NCBI GenBank assembly: GCA_030650995.1
Contig: JAUSCY010000016.1
Span: 1 to 43,017 of the forward strand
Source of the DNA: Sheuella sp.
GTDB lineage: Bacteria; Pseudomonadota; Gammaproteobacteria; Burkholderiales; Burkholderiaceae_B
Direction: 5' to 3'
Length of the DNA stretch: 43,017 bases
In this document: positions 7,193 through 15,812 of the stretch, piece after piece
How positions within the stretch are numbered: the first letter of the stretch is position 1
Layout of the letters: each line of letters opens with the position of its first letter
The notes under the pieces: generated by a model
Databases searched by the model: none
What the model saw: only the letters and a program-made list of their open reading frames with translations
What the model was told of the DNA's origin: nothing
Translations under genes and position numbers: made by a program

Positions 7193-8321
7193 GGTGCAGA
7201 TCCTGTTCGTTGAGCTGACGCGCGAGAACCTCAATGACTTCATACAAAGCGTTATTTTTAATACTTGAAACTGAAGTTTTAAATTGCTCCAGGTTATCGA
7301 TTAGCATAGATATGTTTTTTCTGATGCCGCGAAGTGACGGGATAACGATACCTGCGCCACGTTCGCGGATCCATTGTGTGTTGTAACGCTCTTGGGGCAT
7401 AGTCCAGGCATTTTCAATCGTAATGACAGGCAGCCCCATGTGAACGGCTTCGCTGATACTGCCGGGGCCTGGCTTGCCAATGAAAAAATCACCCAGTGAC
7501 AGATAACGTTCAACGTTTGTACTGAAACCGATCGCTACGTGTTGCGATAATGAGGGTTGTGAACGAATTTTTTCTGCAAGCAAAGCATTATGCCCACACA
7601 TCATTATGAGCTGAATATCTTGTAGTGATTTGGCAATACGCAGCATGTCAGCAGAACCGTGGCCACCAAACATCACAATGCCGGTGGGTTTCACAGGGTC
7701 AAGACCTAAGTTGATGAGCTCTTGCTGACGATCAAAAATCACCGGTTGATGAAATGACGGTTTCAGAATCATCCCGGATGTCTGCGTGATGTGGTGATCA
7801 GCATAGCCACAGGATATCGCCTGCTCGACTGCACGTGAACTGCCGCACACAATATGCTGATCAAGTCCGGGTTCCATCCAGAAGTGTGGCGGATAGTCGG
7901 CGATGTCTGTTAATACCGTTACATATGGTACATCTGGTATTTTGTTTTTGACAGACTGATATATGACCTTGTTGAAATTAGGTACCAGTGAGACTACAAG
8001 ATCTGATTGGTTCGTGTCCCAATAGCGCTCCAGTCGTCTGAGCATTGCTGAATGACCTATCCTGATCATTACCTGCAGGACTTTTAGCTCAGTAGCCAGT
8101 CCAATTGTCCAGCCTCGTTTGAGACGCATGTTGTACAGGTCTTCAGGCGCTAAACCAGTACGTTTGCGGAAGGAGCCTTTCGGATCCAGCACCTCGAAAA
8201 GATTAACTAGTCGTACATCCCATGGACGGTTTTCTCTACGGATAGCTTCTTGCAGAGCGGTTGCAGCGGATCGATGACCACCACCAGCATTGAAATAGAT
8301 CAAATCAATTTTTTTTCTCAT
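7155..8321 (-). CDS. GT-B glycosyltransferase, MGDG-synthase / GT28-like
   Basis: 388 residues. The N-terminus DLIYFNAGGGHRSAA carries the GGGH loop typical of monogalactosyldiacylglycerol synthase and related GT28 enzymes. The C-terminal half has the nucleotide-sugar site: a FGGHGS loop at about 212-217 and the FIGKPGPGSISEAVHMGLPVI motif at about 311-331, with Glu contacting the donor ribose in relatives. No signal peptide or membrane span is visible; such enzymes sit at the inner face of the membrane. The acceptor cannot be told from sequence: glycolipid or another lipid-linked substrate are both possible. It is downstream of the polytopic GT-C-like gene on the same strand. Confidence 0.8.
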   Translation of the reverse strand: MRKKIDLIYFNAGGGHRSAATALQEAIRRENRPWDVRLVNLFEVLDPKGSFRKRTGLAPEDLYNMRLKRGWTIGLATELKVLQVMIRIGHSAMLRRLERYWDTNQSDLVVSLVPNFNKVIYQSVKNKIPDVPYVTVLTDIADYPPHFWMEPGLDQHIVCGSSRAVEQAISCGYADHHITQTSGMILKPSFHQPVIFDRQQELINLGLDPVKPTGIVMFGGHGSADMLRIAKSLQDIQLIMMCGHNALLAEKIRSQPSLSQHVAIGFSTNVERYLSLGDFFIGKPGPGSISEAVHMGLPVITIENAWTMPQERYNTQWIRERGAGIVIPSLRGIRKNISMLIDNLEQFKTSVSSIKNNALYEVIEVLARQLNEQDLHLKTSCLASSTPD

Positions 8322-8438
8322 GGCTTGTCATCATCACCAAAATATGTGACAGAGCGATGAATAAAGAGAAATACTAGCTACCCTGATCCAAATTGACTGT
8401 TAATGCTGAGTTCAAAAGGATCGATAACAAACCCGAAC

Positions 8439-9902
8439 CTAATTAGCCGATCTCACATACACAGTGGCTATTGCATCCTGATAAAACAGTTTCCAGTGTT
8501 CTGAACCTTCCAAATACAGGTTCAATGCTGAACCAGGTGGAAAAATCGTCCACGCGATATTGAAATCATTCAACAGCTTTTGAATTTTTTCGGGATGATT
8601 TGATTGCGTACCTTCCATGTAGGTTTTTAAATGCGGATCTCCGTACAGGTCAGCCCGACCATCTACGAAAACAGGTATGCCCTGATCAATCAGATAACCT
8701 CCAAAATTATAAAAATTAAGAACATTTCCCTTGATCTGTGACTGTTTAATTGCAGCCACTGCTTTTTGAGGTGTGATGGTGTGATCGGGGTAGTAGCTTT
8801 TATAGTGCGTGAAAAATAGTCCAGTGAAGATAAGGAGCAGGATGGTCATCCCGGTGCCAAGAGGTGAGCCCTTGAACGACAGCCTTGAAAACCAATGATC
8901 CAGTAAATTTTCAGCTTTACTCTGTTGATTAGTGTGGCGCTGACTCGCCTGTAGGGAGGATGCGATCAGCATGGGAGTCAAGAGTCCGAATAGCGAAATG
9001 TATCGCCCGTGCGCCAGTGCCTGATGCAAAACAAGTAAAAGTAAAATTAGCCTGAGGGGTTCCAGGCGTAATTTTCCCAGTAAGCCATAAGCCAGGAGTA
9101 TCACCAGCCATAATTCAATAGGGTTCAGTGCGGTGAAATCTGAGGCTGCCCATTCACTGATTGACGTAAGCGCCTGCAGATTCATCAGCTGAAAACTGAA
9201 GAGCCAGCCTTTCAGGCCGAGCGGTGTAATCATCGAGGTCATGACTGCCAGCAAGCCAAAGCGTGACCAGGCAAATAACAGGTGAGGCTGTTTGAGGGTC
9301 GCCTCAATTGCTATTGGAATAAGTAATACGAAACCAAGAATAAAGCTGCCGTGTAGATTCGCCCAGCACAGCATGAGTAACAACAGCCAGTAAGGAGGTG
9401 CTTTATTCTGTTCTGATGTTTCAAGAATTTTTGCAAACCAGATACCGATCAGTGGCCATACCAGAATGTGCGGCCTGACCGATAAATGTGTCACGAGCGA
9501 AAAGAAAGTCAGTGCACTAAAGCTCAATGCATAGATAGCGGGAACTCTGTTGAACAAAAAGCGTAGTTCAATTCCAGTCGTGACTGCCAGGCAAAGCGCT
9601 GCGAGAATGACTAAAGCAGACCATCCGCCGTACTGATAGATCAAGCTGAGAAAAATTTCAGAAAGCCACTCGTGTGTCAGCCACTCAGATCCTTGCATGA
9701 CATACGAAAAAGGATCTGTCTGCGGGAGTTGTTGATGAGAGATGATCCATTTGCCTGCAGCAAGGTGCAGGTAAGTGTCTGGATCGCGCAGGGTTTGATA
9801 GCTGCTATAGCCCATCACGCAGGTAAATATCACGATCACAGCTAACTGTACCCATGAGATCCTGCAGCTTTTTGTATGGAATAACTGCATGCAAGTGACC
9901 AT
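8439..9902 (-). CDS. Polytopic membrane protein, GT-C glycosyltransferase-like
   Basis: 487 residues with about ten to twelve hydrophobic spans and a final soluble periplasmic-type domain of about 110 residues. Soon after the first span there is DPDTYLHLAAGKWI followed by TDPFSYV and WLTHEWLSE, the acidic first-loop pattern seen in a family of uncharacterised GT-C-fold glycosyltransferases that use lipid-linked sugars. The start could be the first Met or Met5; neither has a strong ribosome-binding site. It is divergent from the flp pilin genes across a 260-base intergenic stretch, so a role in glycosylating surface structures, possibly the pilus, is conceivable but unproven. Confidence 0.65.
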   Translation of the reverse strand: MVTCMQLFHTKSCRISWVQLAVIVIFTCVMGYSSYQTLRDPDTYLHLAAGKWIISHQQLPQTDPFSYVMQGSEWLTHEWLSEIFLSLIYQYGGWSALVILAALCLAVTTGIELRFLFNRVPAIYALSFSALTFFSLVTHLSVRPHILVWPLIGIWFAKILETSEQNKAPPYWLLLLMLCWANLHGSFILGFVLLIPIAIEATLKQPHLLFAWSRFGLLAVMTSMITPLGLKGWLFSFQLMNLQALTSISEWAASDFTALNPIELWLVILLAYGLLGKLRLEPLRLILLLLVLHQALAHGRYISLFGLLTPMLIASSLQASQRHTNQQSKAENLLDHWFSRLSFKGSPLGTGMTILLLIFTGLFFTHYKSYYPDHTITPQKAVAAIKQSQIKGNVLNFYNFGGYLIDQGIPVFVDGRADLYGDPHLKTYMEGTQSNHPEKIQKLLNDFNIAWTIFPPGSALNLYLEGSEHWKLFYQDAIATVYVRSAN

Positions 9903-10013
9903 TCAATCAAGCAGTGAATAAAGTTAATTCCTGACGGTGTCCTGAATGGACCATCGGGTTATCAACACAAACAACGTAAATTAAAGACTCGTATCTATTA
10001 TCTGGATTTAAAT

Positions 10014-10032
10014 GATTTTCTAAATTAAAATC
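10014..10032. repeat. A+T-rich inverted repeat upstream of the flp genes
   Basis: GATTTT (10014-10019) and AAAATC (10027-10032) form an inverted repeat with a 7-base spacer in the very A+T-rich 9903-10163 intergenic region between the divergent GT-C-like gene and flp1. It could be a regulator site or a bent promoter element; I cannot assign a promoter hexamer pair with confidence. Confidence 0.3.
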
Positions 10033-10090
10033 AGAACCAAGTATAGATAATAAAGATATATTTATATAAATTCACTATTAAGTTCTGAGT

Positions 10091-10130
10091 TTAAGTGGGC
10101 AGATGTCAAATTAAGTGAACAGATTTCAAA
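10091..10130. promoter_or_regulatory. Tandem 20-bp direct repeat upstream of flp1
   Basis: TTAAGTGGGCAGATGTCAAA (10091-10110) is directly followed by TTAAGTGAACAGATTTCAAA (10111-10130). The units match at 17 of 20 positions with no spacer, so corresponding bases lie about two helical turns apart on the same DNA face. The block ends 33 bases before the first pilin start. This fits a tandem binding site for a regulator of the Tad locus. Alternatively it may be the leftover terminal repeats of an IS21/IS481-type element; no transposase is nearby. Confidence 0.5.
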
Positions 10131-10163
10131 AATGAAATTGTTGAGTCGAAAAGATAACAAATA

Positions 10164-10373
10164 ATGAAAAAAACCATTAGCCAGTTCAATACATCACTCA
10201 AATCATTTTTTTTACAGCATCGCCGTCAGGATGGCGTAACCGCCATTGAGTATGCTTTGCTTGCAGCTTTGATTGCTGTGGTCATCATCGCAGGAGTCAC
10301 TTTGCTTGGAACGACACTTGACGGTTTCTTTTCAGCATTGGCCGTTAAAATCAACAGTTACAAGCCAACTTAA
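10164..10373 (+). CDS. flp: Flp-type pilin 1
   Basis: 69 residues. A basic leader ending HRRQDG is followed by the Flp signature VTAIEYALLAALIAVVII, in which the Glu at +5 after the cleavage Gly and the adjacent Tyr are the hallmark Glu-Tyr of Flp pilins. The prepilin peptidase encoded at 17747-18388 should cut after this Gly. The hydrophobic helix packs into the pilus core and the short tail (ALAVKINSYKP) is exposed. First gene of the Tad locus; the second pilin follows 39 bases later. Confidence 0.93.
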   Translation: MKKTISQFNTSLKSFFLQHRRQDGVTAIEYALLAALIAVVIIAGVTLLGTTLDGFFSALAVKINSYKPT

Positions 10374-10412
10374 ATTTACATATATGGTTTTTCTTACAAG
10401 AAGGGGGTCTAA

Positions 10413-10598
10413 GTGAAATTAGCTTTAATACATTTTATCCTTGCACATCGCCGACAGGAAGGTGTCACTGCAATTGAATATGCATTGCTAGCGGCGCTGA
10501 TTGCAGTGGTAATTATCGCTGGCGTGAGTTTGCTCGGTACGGACCTGAATGCCTTTTTTTCAGCCCTTGCAGTAAAAATAAACAGCTATAAGCCATAA
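10413..10598 (+). CDS. flp: Flp-type pilin 2
   Basis: 61 residues, starting at GTG with a strong purine-rich AAGAAGGGGG ribosome-binding site. It repeats the design of the first pilin: leader HRRQEG, then VTAIEYALLAALIAVVII and the same ending FFSALAVKINSYKP. The two mature pilins are almost identical in the helix and tail, differing mainly in the leader and a few residues around LLGTDLNA versus LLGTTLDG. Tandem duplication is likely, with the copies kept for subunit dosage or mixed pili. Confidence 0.92.
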   Translation: MKLALIHFILAHRRQEGVTAIEYALLAALIAVVIIAGVSLLGTDLNAFFSALAVKINSYKP

Positions 10599-10643
10599 GC
10601 CAGCTACTTCTTAATTCAAGGCAGCGTTCGCGCTCGATACAGT

Positions 10644-11396
10644 TTGAATCATAAACGAATCATTTATGTGTTGATTGTCTCAATTTTTATTGGGCTAGCG
10701 GCGGTTGTGCTGGCAGCTTTTTTATTAAAACAACAGCCAGCCGTTAATCTGACAAAAGTTGTGGTTGCTTCTAAAGCAATCGATGCCTATGCGGATTTAT
10801 CTACTGAAAATATGAAGCTGATCGATTGGCCTCAAGCTAATGTCCCGGCTGGTGCGAAGTCGAATCTGGATAGTTTTGCAAATCGGCAAATCAGTGTGCG
10901 ACTGAGTGCCGGTGAGCTAATTATGGAAAGTTTGCTTGTTCAGACTGGTGCGGTAGGTGGCCTGGCAGTTTCCATTTCATCGGGAAAACGGGCTGTTTCA
11001 CTTTCGGTCAGTGAGTCGGGGGATGTGGCAGGGTTCCTGTTGCCAGGAAATTTTGTAGATATTCTTCTTAATACCAAAGATCCTGACGGTCAGTCATTCT
11101 CGAAAATAATTGTTCAGCATGTTTTGATTCTGGCAATCGCTCAGGATAGAGTCGTCAAAGATCCGACTAAAGCGAAAGTCGTTAATACAGTCACGCTAGA
11201 GGTTGATCCCCAGGATGCTGAGAAAATTGATATGGCGCGAGCAGTCGGTATGCTCTCGCTCGCGTTGAGAAATCAGACGGACATTCATACTACAGTCTCG
11301 CCAGGAATTAGTCAGTCGACACTTTACCCACCCGATTCTGTCATTGAGATCATTCGCGGCAAGGAAAGAACTCTGGAAAAGGCTTGGAGTCGCTGA
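10644..11396 (+). CDS. cpaB: CpaB/RcpC Flp pilus assembly protein
   Basis: 250 residues. One N-terminal membrane anchor (about residues 6-28) precedes a SAF domain (about 38-100: VVVASKAIDAYADL, then NRQISVRLSAGELI) and the RcpC-type domain with KRAVSLSVSESGDVAGFLLPG at about 115-135. CpaB is the periplasmic partner of the Tad secretin. The only in-frame start after the preceding stop is TTG 10644; no good ribosome-binding site is seen, so expression may be coupled to flp2, 45 bases upstream. The TGA stop overlaps the ATG of the secretin gene by one base. Confidence 0.9.
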   Translation: MNHKRIIYVLIVSIFIGLAAVVLAAFLLKQQPAVNLTKVVVASKAIDAYADLSTENMKLIDWPQANVPAGAKSNLDSFANRQISVRLSAGELIMESLLVQTGAVGGLAVSISSGKRAVSLSVSESGDVAGFLLPGNFVDILLNTKDPDGQSFSKIIVQHVLILAIAQDRVVKDPTKAKVVNTVTLEVDPQDAEKIDMARAVGMLSLALRNQTDIHTTVSPGISQSTLYPPDSVIEIIRGKERTLEKAWSR

Positions 11397-12847
11397 TGTT
11401 GAACCCTCCGGGATATTTGATGACGCGTATCTGTTATAAGATCAGGCATGGATGGTGTGCTGCGCTGGTGATCACCTCGCTGGTGACAGTCTCGCTGGTA
11501 AATATCATCGTGCACAAGGATGCCAGGGCCCAGGCCAGCAGACCCGCAGTAAGCAGGGCATTGGCTTCCGGGCATATCAACCTTTCAATGGCCATGGGTA
11601 AATCCCGTGTATACAAATTCAACGATCAGATTGTCAGGCTCTCGGTCGCGGATCCAGCCGTAGCAGACGTTGTACTGGTCAACGAACGAGAAGTGTATTT
11701 ACTGGGTAAAAAAAACGGTGTGACCAATGTATTTATCTGGCATGAAAATGATCGGATGTCTGTTATTGATCTGAATATCGAAACCGACATATCAGCGATC
11801 CAGAATGTAATGGAAAAGTTATTGCCCGGTGAGCATAATTTGCGTGTAACCGCTGCCGGTGAATCGGTGGCGTTGAGCGGACAGTTAAGTAGCGCAGCAA
11901 AAGTGCAACAGGCGGTAATGGTTGCTGAGCAAATGACTGGAAAAAAGGTCATGAATATGACCACTACGGATTTTCTGCCGCAAGTCTTGATAGAAGTAAA
12001 AATTGCCGAAATCGATAAAACGGTAGCTGATCAGCTTGGGTTGCAGCTCAGCGGTTCGGATTTTGCCTTCAGTGCAGGTGGCTTGGCTGCACTGGGTGCC
12101 AATGCGACCGCAGCATTCAGTTCAGGCAATACCAAAGGCTGGATTCAGGCTCAGGTGAATAGTGGGCTTGTCAAAATTCTGGCTGAGCCAAACATCATGG
12201 CGATCAGTGGTCAGGAAGGTAATTTTCTGGCTGGTGGAATAGTCTTTATTCCTATTCCCCAAAGTAGCGCAACGGGGGGAGGGGCTGTGATTACTCTCCA
12301 GCAGCAACCTTATGGTGTGGGTCTTAAGTTCACGCCCACCGTGCTGGATGGTAACCGGATCAATCTTGTGGTTAAGCCTGAGGTCTCTGAAGTCAGTCCG
12401 CAGGGTATTCCTGTTTCGTCCGGTGGGACGCAAATAGTGATGCCAGTCATTATGACGCGGGCAGCGTCAACAACAGTGCAGTTAATGGACGGTCAGACCT
12501 TTGCGATTGGTGGATTGATCAGTAATAACATGACGCAATCGATCAGTGCTTTTCCCTGGCTGGGTAGCATACCCATTTTGGGAGCTTTATTTCGCAGTAA
12601 TTCCTTTCAAAGTAACCGTACGGAATTGATCATATTAGTGACGCCGCATTTAGTGAATCCCTTGAATGGGCGTCCCAAATTACCGACAGATGATTTTGTA
12701 CCTCCAACGGAGTTTGAGTTCTTTGGTGAAGGTAAGCTTGAAGGTAAAAAACCAGTGCCAACTACCACAGCGACTAGTAGTCAGAATTCAAATGCAACGG
12801 GTATTCCTGCTCAAGGACTGACCGTCATGCGTGACTATAGTTACTGA
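11396..12847 (+). CDS. cpaC: CpaC/RcpA Tad outer-membrane secretin
   Basis: 483 residues from ATG 11396, which overlaps the cpaB stop (TGATG) and is preceded by GGAG; an upstream TTG is less likely. The product has an N-terminal hydrophobic export signal, a pilus/BON-type periplasmic region (about 55-185, with VADPAVADVVLVNEREVYLLGKK as a recognisable part), and a secretin domain (about 190-405) that includes VLIEVKIAEIDK, KILAEPNIMAISGQ and the closing WLGSIPILGALFRS and TELIILVTPHLV motifs. It forms the ring through which the pilus leaves the cell. A Thr/Ser-rich tail of about 60 residues follows. Confidence 0.93.
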   Translation: MLNPPGYLMTRICYKIRHGWCAALVITSLVTVSLVNIIVHKDARAQASRPAVSRALASGHINLSMAMGKSRVYKFNDQIVRLSVADPAVADVVLVNEREVYLLGKKNGVTNVFIWHENDRMSVIDLNIETDISAIQNVMEKLLPGEHNLRVTAAGESVALSGQLSSAAKVQQAVMVAEQMTGKKVMNMTTTDFLPQVLIEVKIAEIDKTVADQLGLQLSGSDFAFSAGGLAALGANATAAFSSGNTKGWIQAQVNSGLVKILAEPNIMAISGQEGNFLAGGIVFIPIPQSSATGGGAVITLQQQPYGVGLKFTPTVLDGNRINLVVKPEVSEVSPQGIPVSSGGTQIVMPVIMTRAASTTVQLMDGQTFAIGGLISNNMTQSISAFPWLGSIPILGALFRSNSFQSNRTELIILVTPHLVNPLNGRPKLPTDDFVPPTEFEFFGEGKLEGKKPVPTTTATSSQNSNATGIPAQGLTVMRDYSY

Positions 12848-12881
12848 TCGTGTTGTTTATAGATAAAAATCGGAGTCTAAA

Positions 12882-13256
12882 ATGAGACCGCTGACTTGCA
12901 TCATCAAGGCTTTTTTGGCGATGGGCACAGGCATGACTCTACTTTCTGGTTGCCAGTCGCAGTGGACGCAAGAGCCGGGTTTTGGATCATCGGTGACGCA
13001 GGCCGTGGATGCGCAGAAAGTAAATCCCGGTGCGCCAGGTAACCTGCCTGTTAACCAGGCAGGTATGGACGGTGTAGCCGCAAAATCTAGTATGGATAAT
13101 TATCAGAGAAGCTTAATCCGCAATACGCAGCCAGGTACTACAGGAAGCGGTTCCTTTCTCGGGACAAATGCTCTTGGTGGTTCTGGGGCAAGTAGTGGCG
13201 GATCCGGTAGCACACCAAGTGGTGGATCGACATTGATGAGTTTACCCTCAAACTAA
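12882..13256 (+). CDS. Small Tad-locus lipoprotein, Gly/Ser-rich
   Basis: 124 residues. The N-terminus has a hydrophobic stretch ending in the lipobox LLSGC (Cys 24), so the mature protein should be lipid-anchored, probably in the outer membrane. The middle part (about 40-80) has NPGAPGNLPVNQAGMDGVA and MDNYQRSLIRN, and the C-terminal 35 residues are a low-complexity Gly/Ser run. It sits between the secretin and tadZ genes, the place where CpaD or RcpB-type secretin helpers are found in other Tad loci, but it does not show clear CpaD motifs. A pilotin or secretin partner is a reasonable guess. Confidence 0.75.
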   Translation: MRPLTCIIKAFLAMGTGMTLLSGCQSQWTQEPGFGSSVTQAVDAQKVNPGAPGNLPVNQAGMDGVAAKSSMDNYQRSLIRNTQPGTTGSGSFLGTNALGGSGASSGGSGSTPSGGSTLMSLPSN

Positions 13257-13271
13257 ATAGCAATTACTCAA

Positions 13272-14447
13272 ATGAAAATAGCAGTAATCGCTTCAACTGC
13301 TGAGGTGCTGGCAAGCATCAAGGATCTACTCGAAAAAAAATCAGCTGACGACCAGTATATTTTTTTGAATCGTCAGGATGGTGAAATACATCTGGAAAGG
13401 CTAGATTTATTTTCTACTAATATTTTGATCATTGATGCAGTGACTGTGACTGAAGGTGATTTAAAAGTCATTACGGCTTGTACACGTGATCACCATAATC
13501 CCGCTATTATTTTCATCAGTCAGACGCTTACAGAGAAGGATCTTTCCCGGCTCATGCATGCTGGCGTTTCGGAAGCGCTACATTTCCCCGTGAATGGGCA
13601 GGAACTGTATAGTGCCCTTGAGCAAATTCGCAGCAGACATTATTTGTCCTCTCTTTACCACCCTCGCGGCAAAGTACTGACATTTATTTCTTCTAAAGGT
13701 GGGGCCGGCGCTACACTTTTAGCGACAAATATTGGTTATTTATTGGCTTGCGAGTTCGATAAAAAGGTTTTGTTTATTGATTTGCATATGCAGGGTGGCG
13801 ATGCCACTTTTTATGTGACCGATCAAACGAGCGCAGTGACCTTAGGGGATATTGTTAAACAAGTTGGTTTGGACTCAACTGTGATCGCTACGGCGGCATT
13901 AAAAATAGCAGATAACTACTTTATGCTCCAAGCGCCTGAGAGTCCGGAAAAGTCTTCTGGCATCGGGGCTCAACACATAGACAATCTTATTACTGTCGCG
14001 ATACAAGACTACGATTATGTCATTCTTGACATTCCCCAGAATCTGGACAGTGTGAATATGAAAGCACTGGACCGGGCTGATCTGATTTTCCCAGTCATGC
14101 AACCCATGGTGAATTATTTGCGAGCAATGGTTAAGCAGCTACATGTATTTTCGATGCTCGGTTATGCCGATGAAAAAATAAAAGTTCTCCTGAATCGGAT
14201 GGATCCAACCGTCAGCCTATCGGTTGCGATCATGGAGGAGACGATTAATCGGTCAGTCGCAAAGTTGATTCCAAACGACTTTCAGCATGTTGTCGAATCA
14301 GTCAACACAGGGGTGCCCATTGTTCAACTTGCCCCTCATGCTACTGTTTGTGAAAGTCTGCGCAGCCTCTGCAAAGAGCTGACAGGAACTTCACCGTCTG
14401 AATCAGAGGTTTCTGTATTCAAGAAAATTTTTTCCTGGCTGGAGTAA
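13272..14447 (+). CDS. tadZ: TadZ/CpaE pilus localisation ATPase
   Basis: 391 residues. The first 125 form a receiver-like domain without a clear phospho-acceptor arrangement, followed by a ParA/MinD-type ATPase domain. The nucleotide loop is KGGAGAT at 142-148: the MinD signature lysine (first K) is present, but the usual GKT/GKS lysine is Ala, as in many TadZ/CpaE proteins. Other ATPase landmarks are FIDLHMQGGDAT and YVILDIPQNL. TadZ marks the cell pole and recruits TadA. It is 15 bases after the lipoprotein gene and 3 bases before tadA. Confidence 0.9.
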   Translation: MKIAVIASTAEVLASIKDLLEKKSADDQYIFLNRQDGEIHLERLDLFSTNILIIDAVTVTEGDLKVITACTRDHHNPAIIFISQTLTEKDLSRLMHAGVSEALHFPVNGQELYSALEQIRSRHYLSSLYHPRGKVLTFISSKGGAGATLLATNIGYLLACEFDKKVLFIDLHMQGGDATFYVTDQTSAVTLGDIVKQVGLDSTVIATAALKIADNYFMLQAPESPEKSSGIGAQHIDNLITVAIQDYDYVILDIPQNLDSVNMKALDRADLIFPVMQPMVNYLRAMVKQLHVFSMLGYADEKIKVLLNRMDPTVSLSVAIMEETINRSVAKLIPNDFQHVVESVNTGVPIVQLAPHATVCESLRSLCKELTGTSPSESEVSVFKKIFSWLE

Positions 14448-14450
14448 TTT

Positions 14451-15806
14451 ATGGGTTTGCGAGAGTCACTTCAAGTTAATTCTGCATCGCTCAACGCATA
14501 CGAGAACTCTACAGTATTGACGCAAGATCAAACGCGTCTGGAAATCCAGATGAGATCAAAAATTCACCAGCGGCTTCTTGGATTTCTGGACTTGTCAGTA
14601 ATCGAGACCATGAGCGATGCGGAATTAAAAGCTCATCTCAAGGATTGCATTGAGAAGATCGTGGTCGAAGATCAACTTGTACTGAATGACAGTGATCTCG
14701 CGCGTTTGATTGTTGAAATTCAGAATGAAATTACGGGACTAGGGCCATTAGAGTCTTTGCTGGCAGATCCGAGTATTTCGGATATTCTTGTCAATAATGC
14801 GCGCTCAGTCTATGTTGAACGAAAAGGAAAACTTGAAAAAACGCTTATACATTTTGATAATGATGCGCACCTGTTAAAGATCATTGACAAGATTGTTGCC
14901 AGAGTTGGTCGCCGAATCGATGAGTCAAGCCCTATGGTAGATGCGCGACTACCAGACGGCTCCCGTATCAATGCCATCATTCCTCCGCTCGCAATTGATG
15001 GCCCTGTGCTGTCGATCCGTAGATTCTCAGAAATACCTTTTAAAATGAGCAATCTTGTTGAATTCGGCTCGCTGACTAATGAGATGGCTGTCATCATTGC
15101 TGCACTTGTCAAGGCAAAAACAAACATTCTGGTTTCAGGAGGTACTGGCAGCGGTAAGACTACGCTGCTTAATATCATGTCAGGCTTTATTCCTGACTCC
15201 GAGCGCATCGTAACAATCGAAGATGCCGCAGAGTTGCGGTTGCAACAGCCCCATGTTGTCCGGCTTGAAACACGTCCCCCCAATATAGAAGGTAAGGGTG
15301 AGGTGAATCAGCGCGCATTGTTACGCAACACCTTGCGTATGCGCCCAGATCGGATCATCGTGGGTGAGGTAAGGGGAATCGAGGTACTTGATATGCTTCA
15401 GGCGATGAATACAGGTCATGAGGGGTCATTAACTACCGTGCATGCTAATTCCGCTCGTGATTCTCTTACCCGACTGGAAAATATGATTGGCATCGCAGGG
15501 CTGTCCGTAATGCTTAAGCCCTTGCGTCAGCAAATTGTCGCAGCGATATCCGTTATCGTACATATTGCCAGGTTGAGTGATGGTAAAAGGAAAATAACCG
15601 GAATCCATGAGATCACAGGTATGGAAGGTGAAATGATCACGATGCAGGAAATTTTCCGTTACGATCAGACTGGTGTAGCACCAGATGGAACCGTATTGGG
15701 ACATTTTCGTGCGACAGGGATACGCCCAAGATTTGCTGAGCGACTATTGGCGCGAGGCGCACCGCTTGCAGACTATCTCTTTGATCCAGATCGCTCTCAG
15801 GAATAG
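14451..15806 (+). CDS. tadA: TadA/CpaF secretion ATPase
   Basis: 451 residues, a GspE/VirB11-superfamily ATPase of the Tad type. Walker A is GGTGSGKT at 230-237, the Asp-box acidic pair is E257-D258, Walker B region is [12 protein letters not shown] around 298-309, and the His box is [13 protein letters not shown] at 321-333. The N-terminal helical domain (about 20-110) is typical of CpaF. The enzyme powers assembly and in some systems retraction of the Flp pilus at the inner membrane. Spacing of 3 bases to tadZ and 6 to tadB shows one operon. Confidence 0.95.
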   Translation: MGLRESLQVNSASLNAYENSTVLTQDQTRLEIQMRSKIHQRLLGFLDLSVIETMSDAELKAHLKDCIEKIVVEDQLVLNDSDLARLIVEIQNEITGLGPLESLLADPSISDILVNNARSVYVERKGKLEKTLIHFDNDAHLLKIIDKIVARVGRRIDESSPMVDARLPDGSRINAIIPPLAIDGPVLSIRRFSEIPFKMSNLVEFGSLTNEMAVIIAALVKAKTNILVSGGTGSGKTTLLNIMSGFIPDSERIVTIEDAAELRLQQPHVVRLETRPPNIEGKGEVNQRALLRNTLRMRPDRIIVGEVRGIEVLDMLQAMNTGHEGSLTTVHANSARDSLTRLENMIGIAGLSVMLKPLRQQIVAAISVIVHIARLSDGKRKITGIHEITGMEGEMITMQEIFRYDQTGVAPDGTVLGHFRATGIRPRFAERLLARGAPLADYLFDPDRSQE

Positions 15807-15812
15807 AGGTCG

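Noticed and set aside
10091..10130. CRISPR array made of the tandem repeats before flp1
   Set aside because: Only two units with no spacer and no cas genes; a tandem binding site or IS end fits better.
13272..14447. MinD or a chromosome-partition ParA
   Set aside because: The Tad operon context, the receiver-like N-terminus and the KGGAGAT loop fit TadZ/CpaE better.
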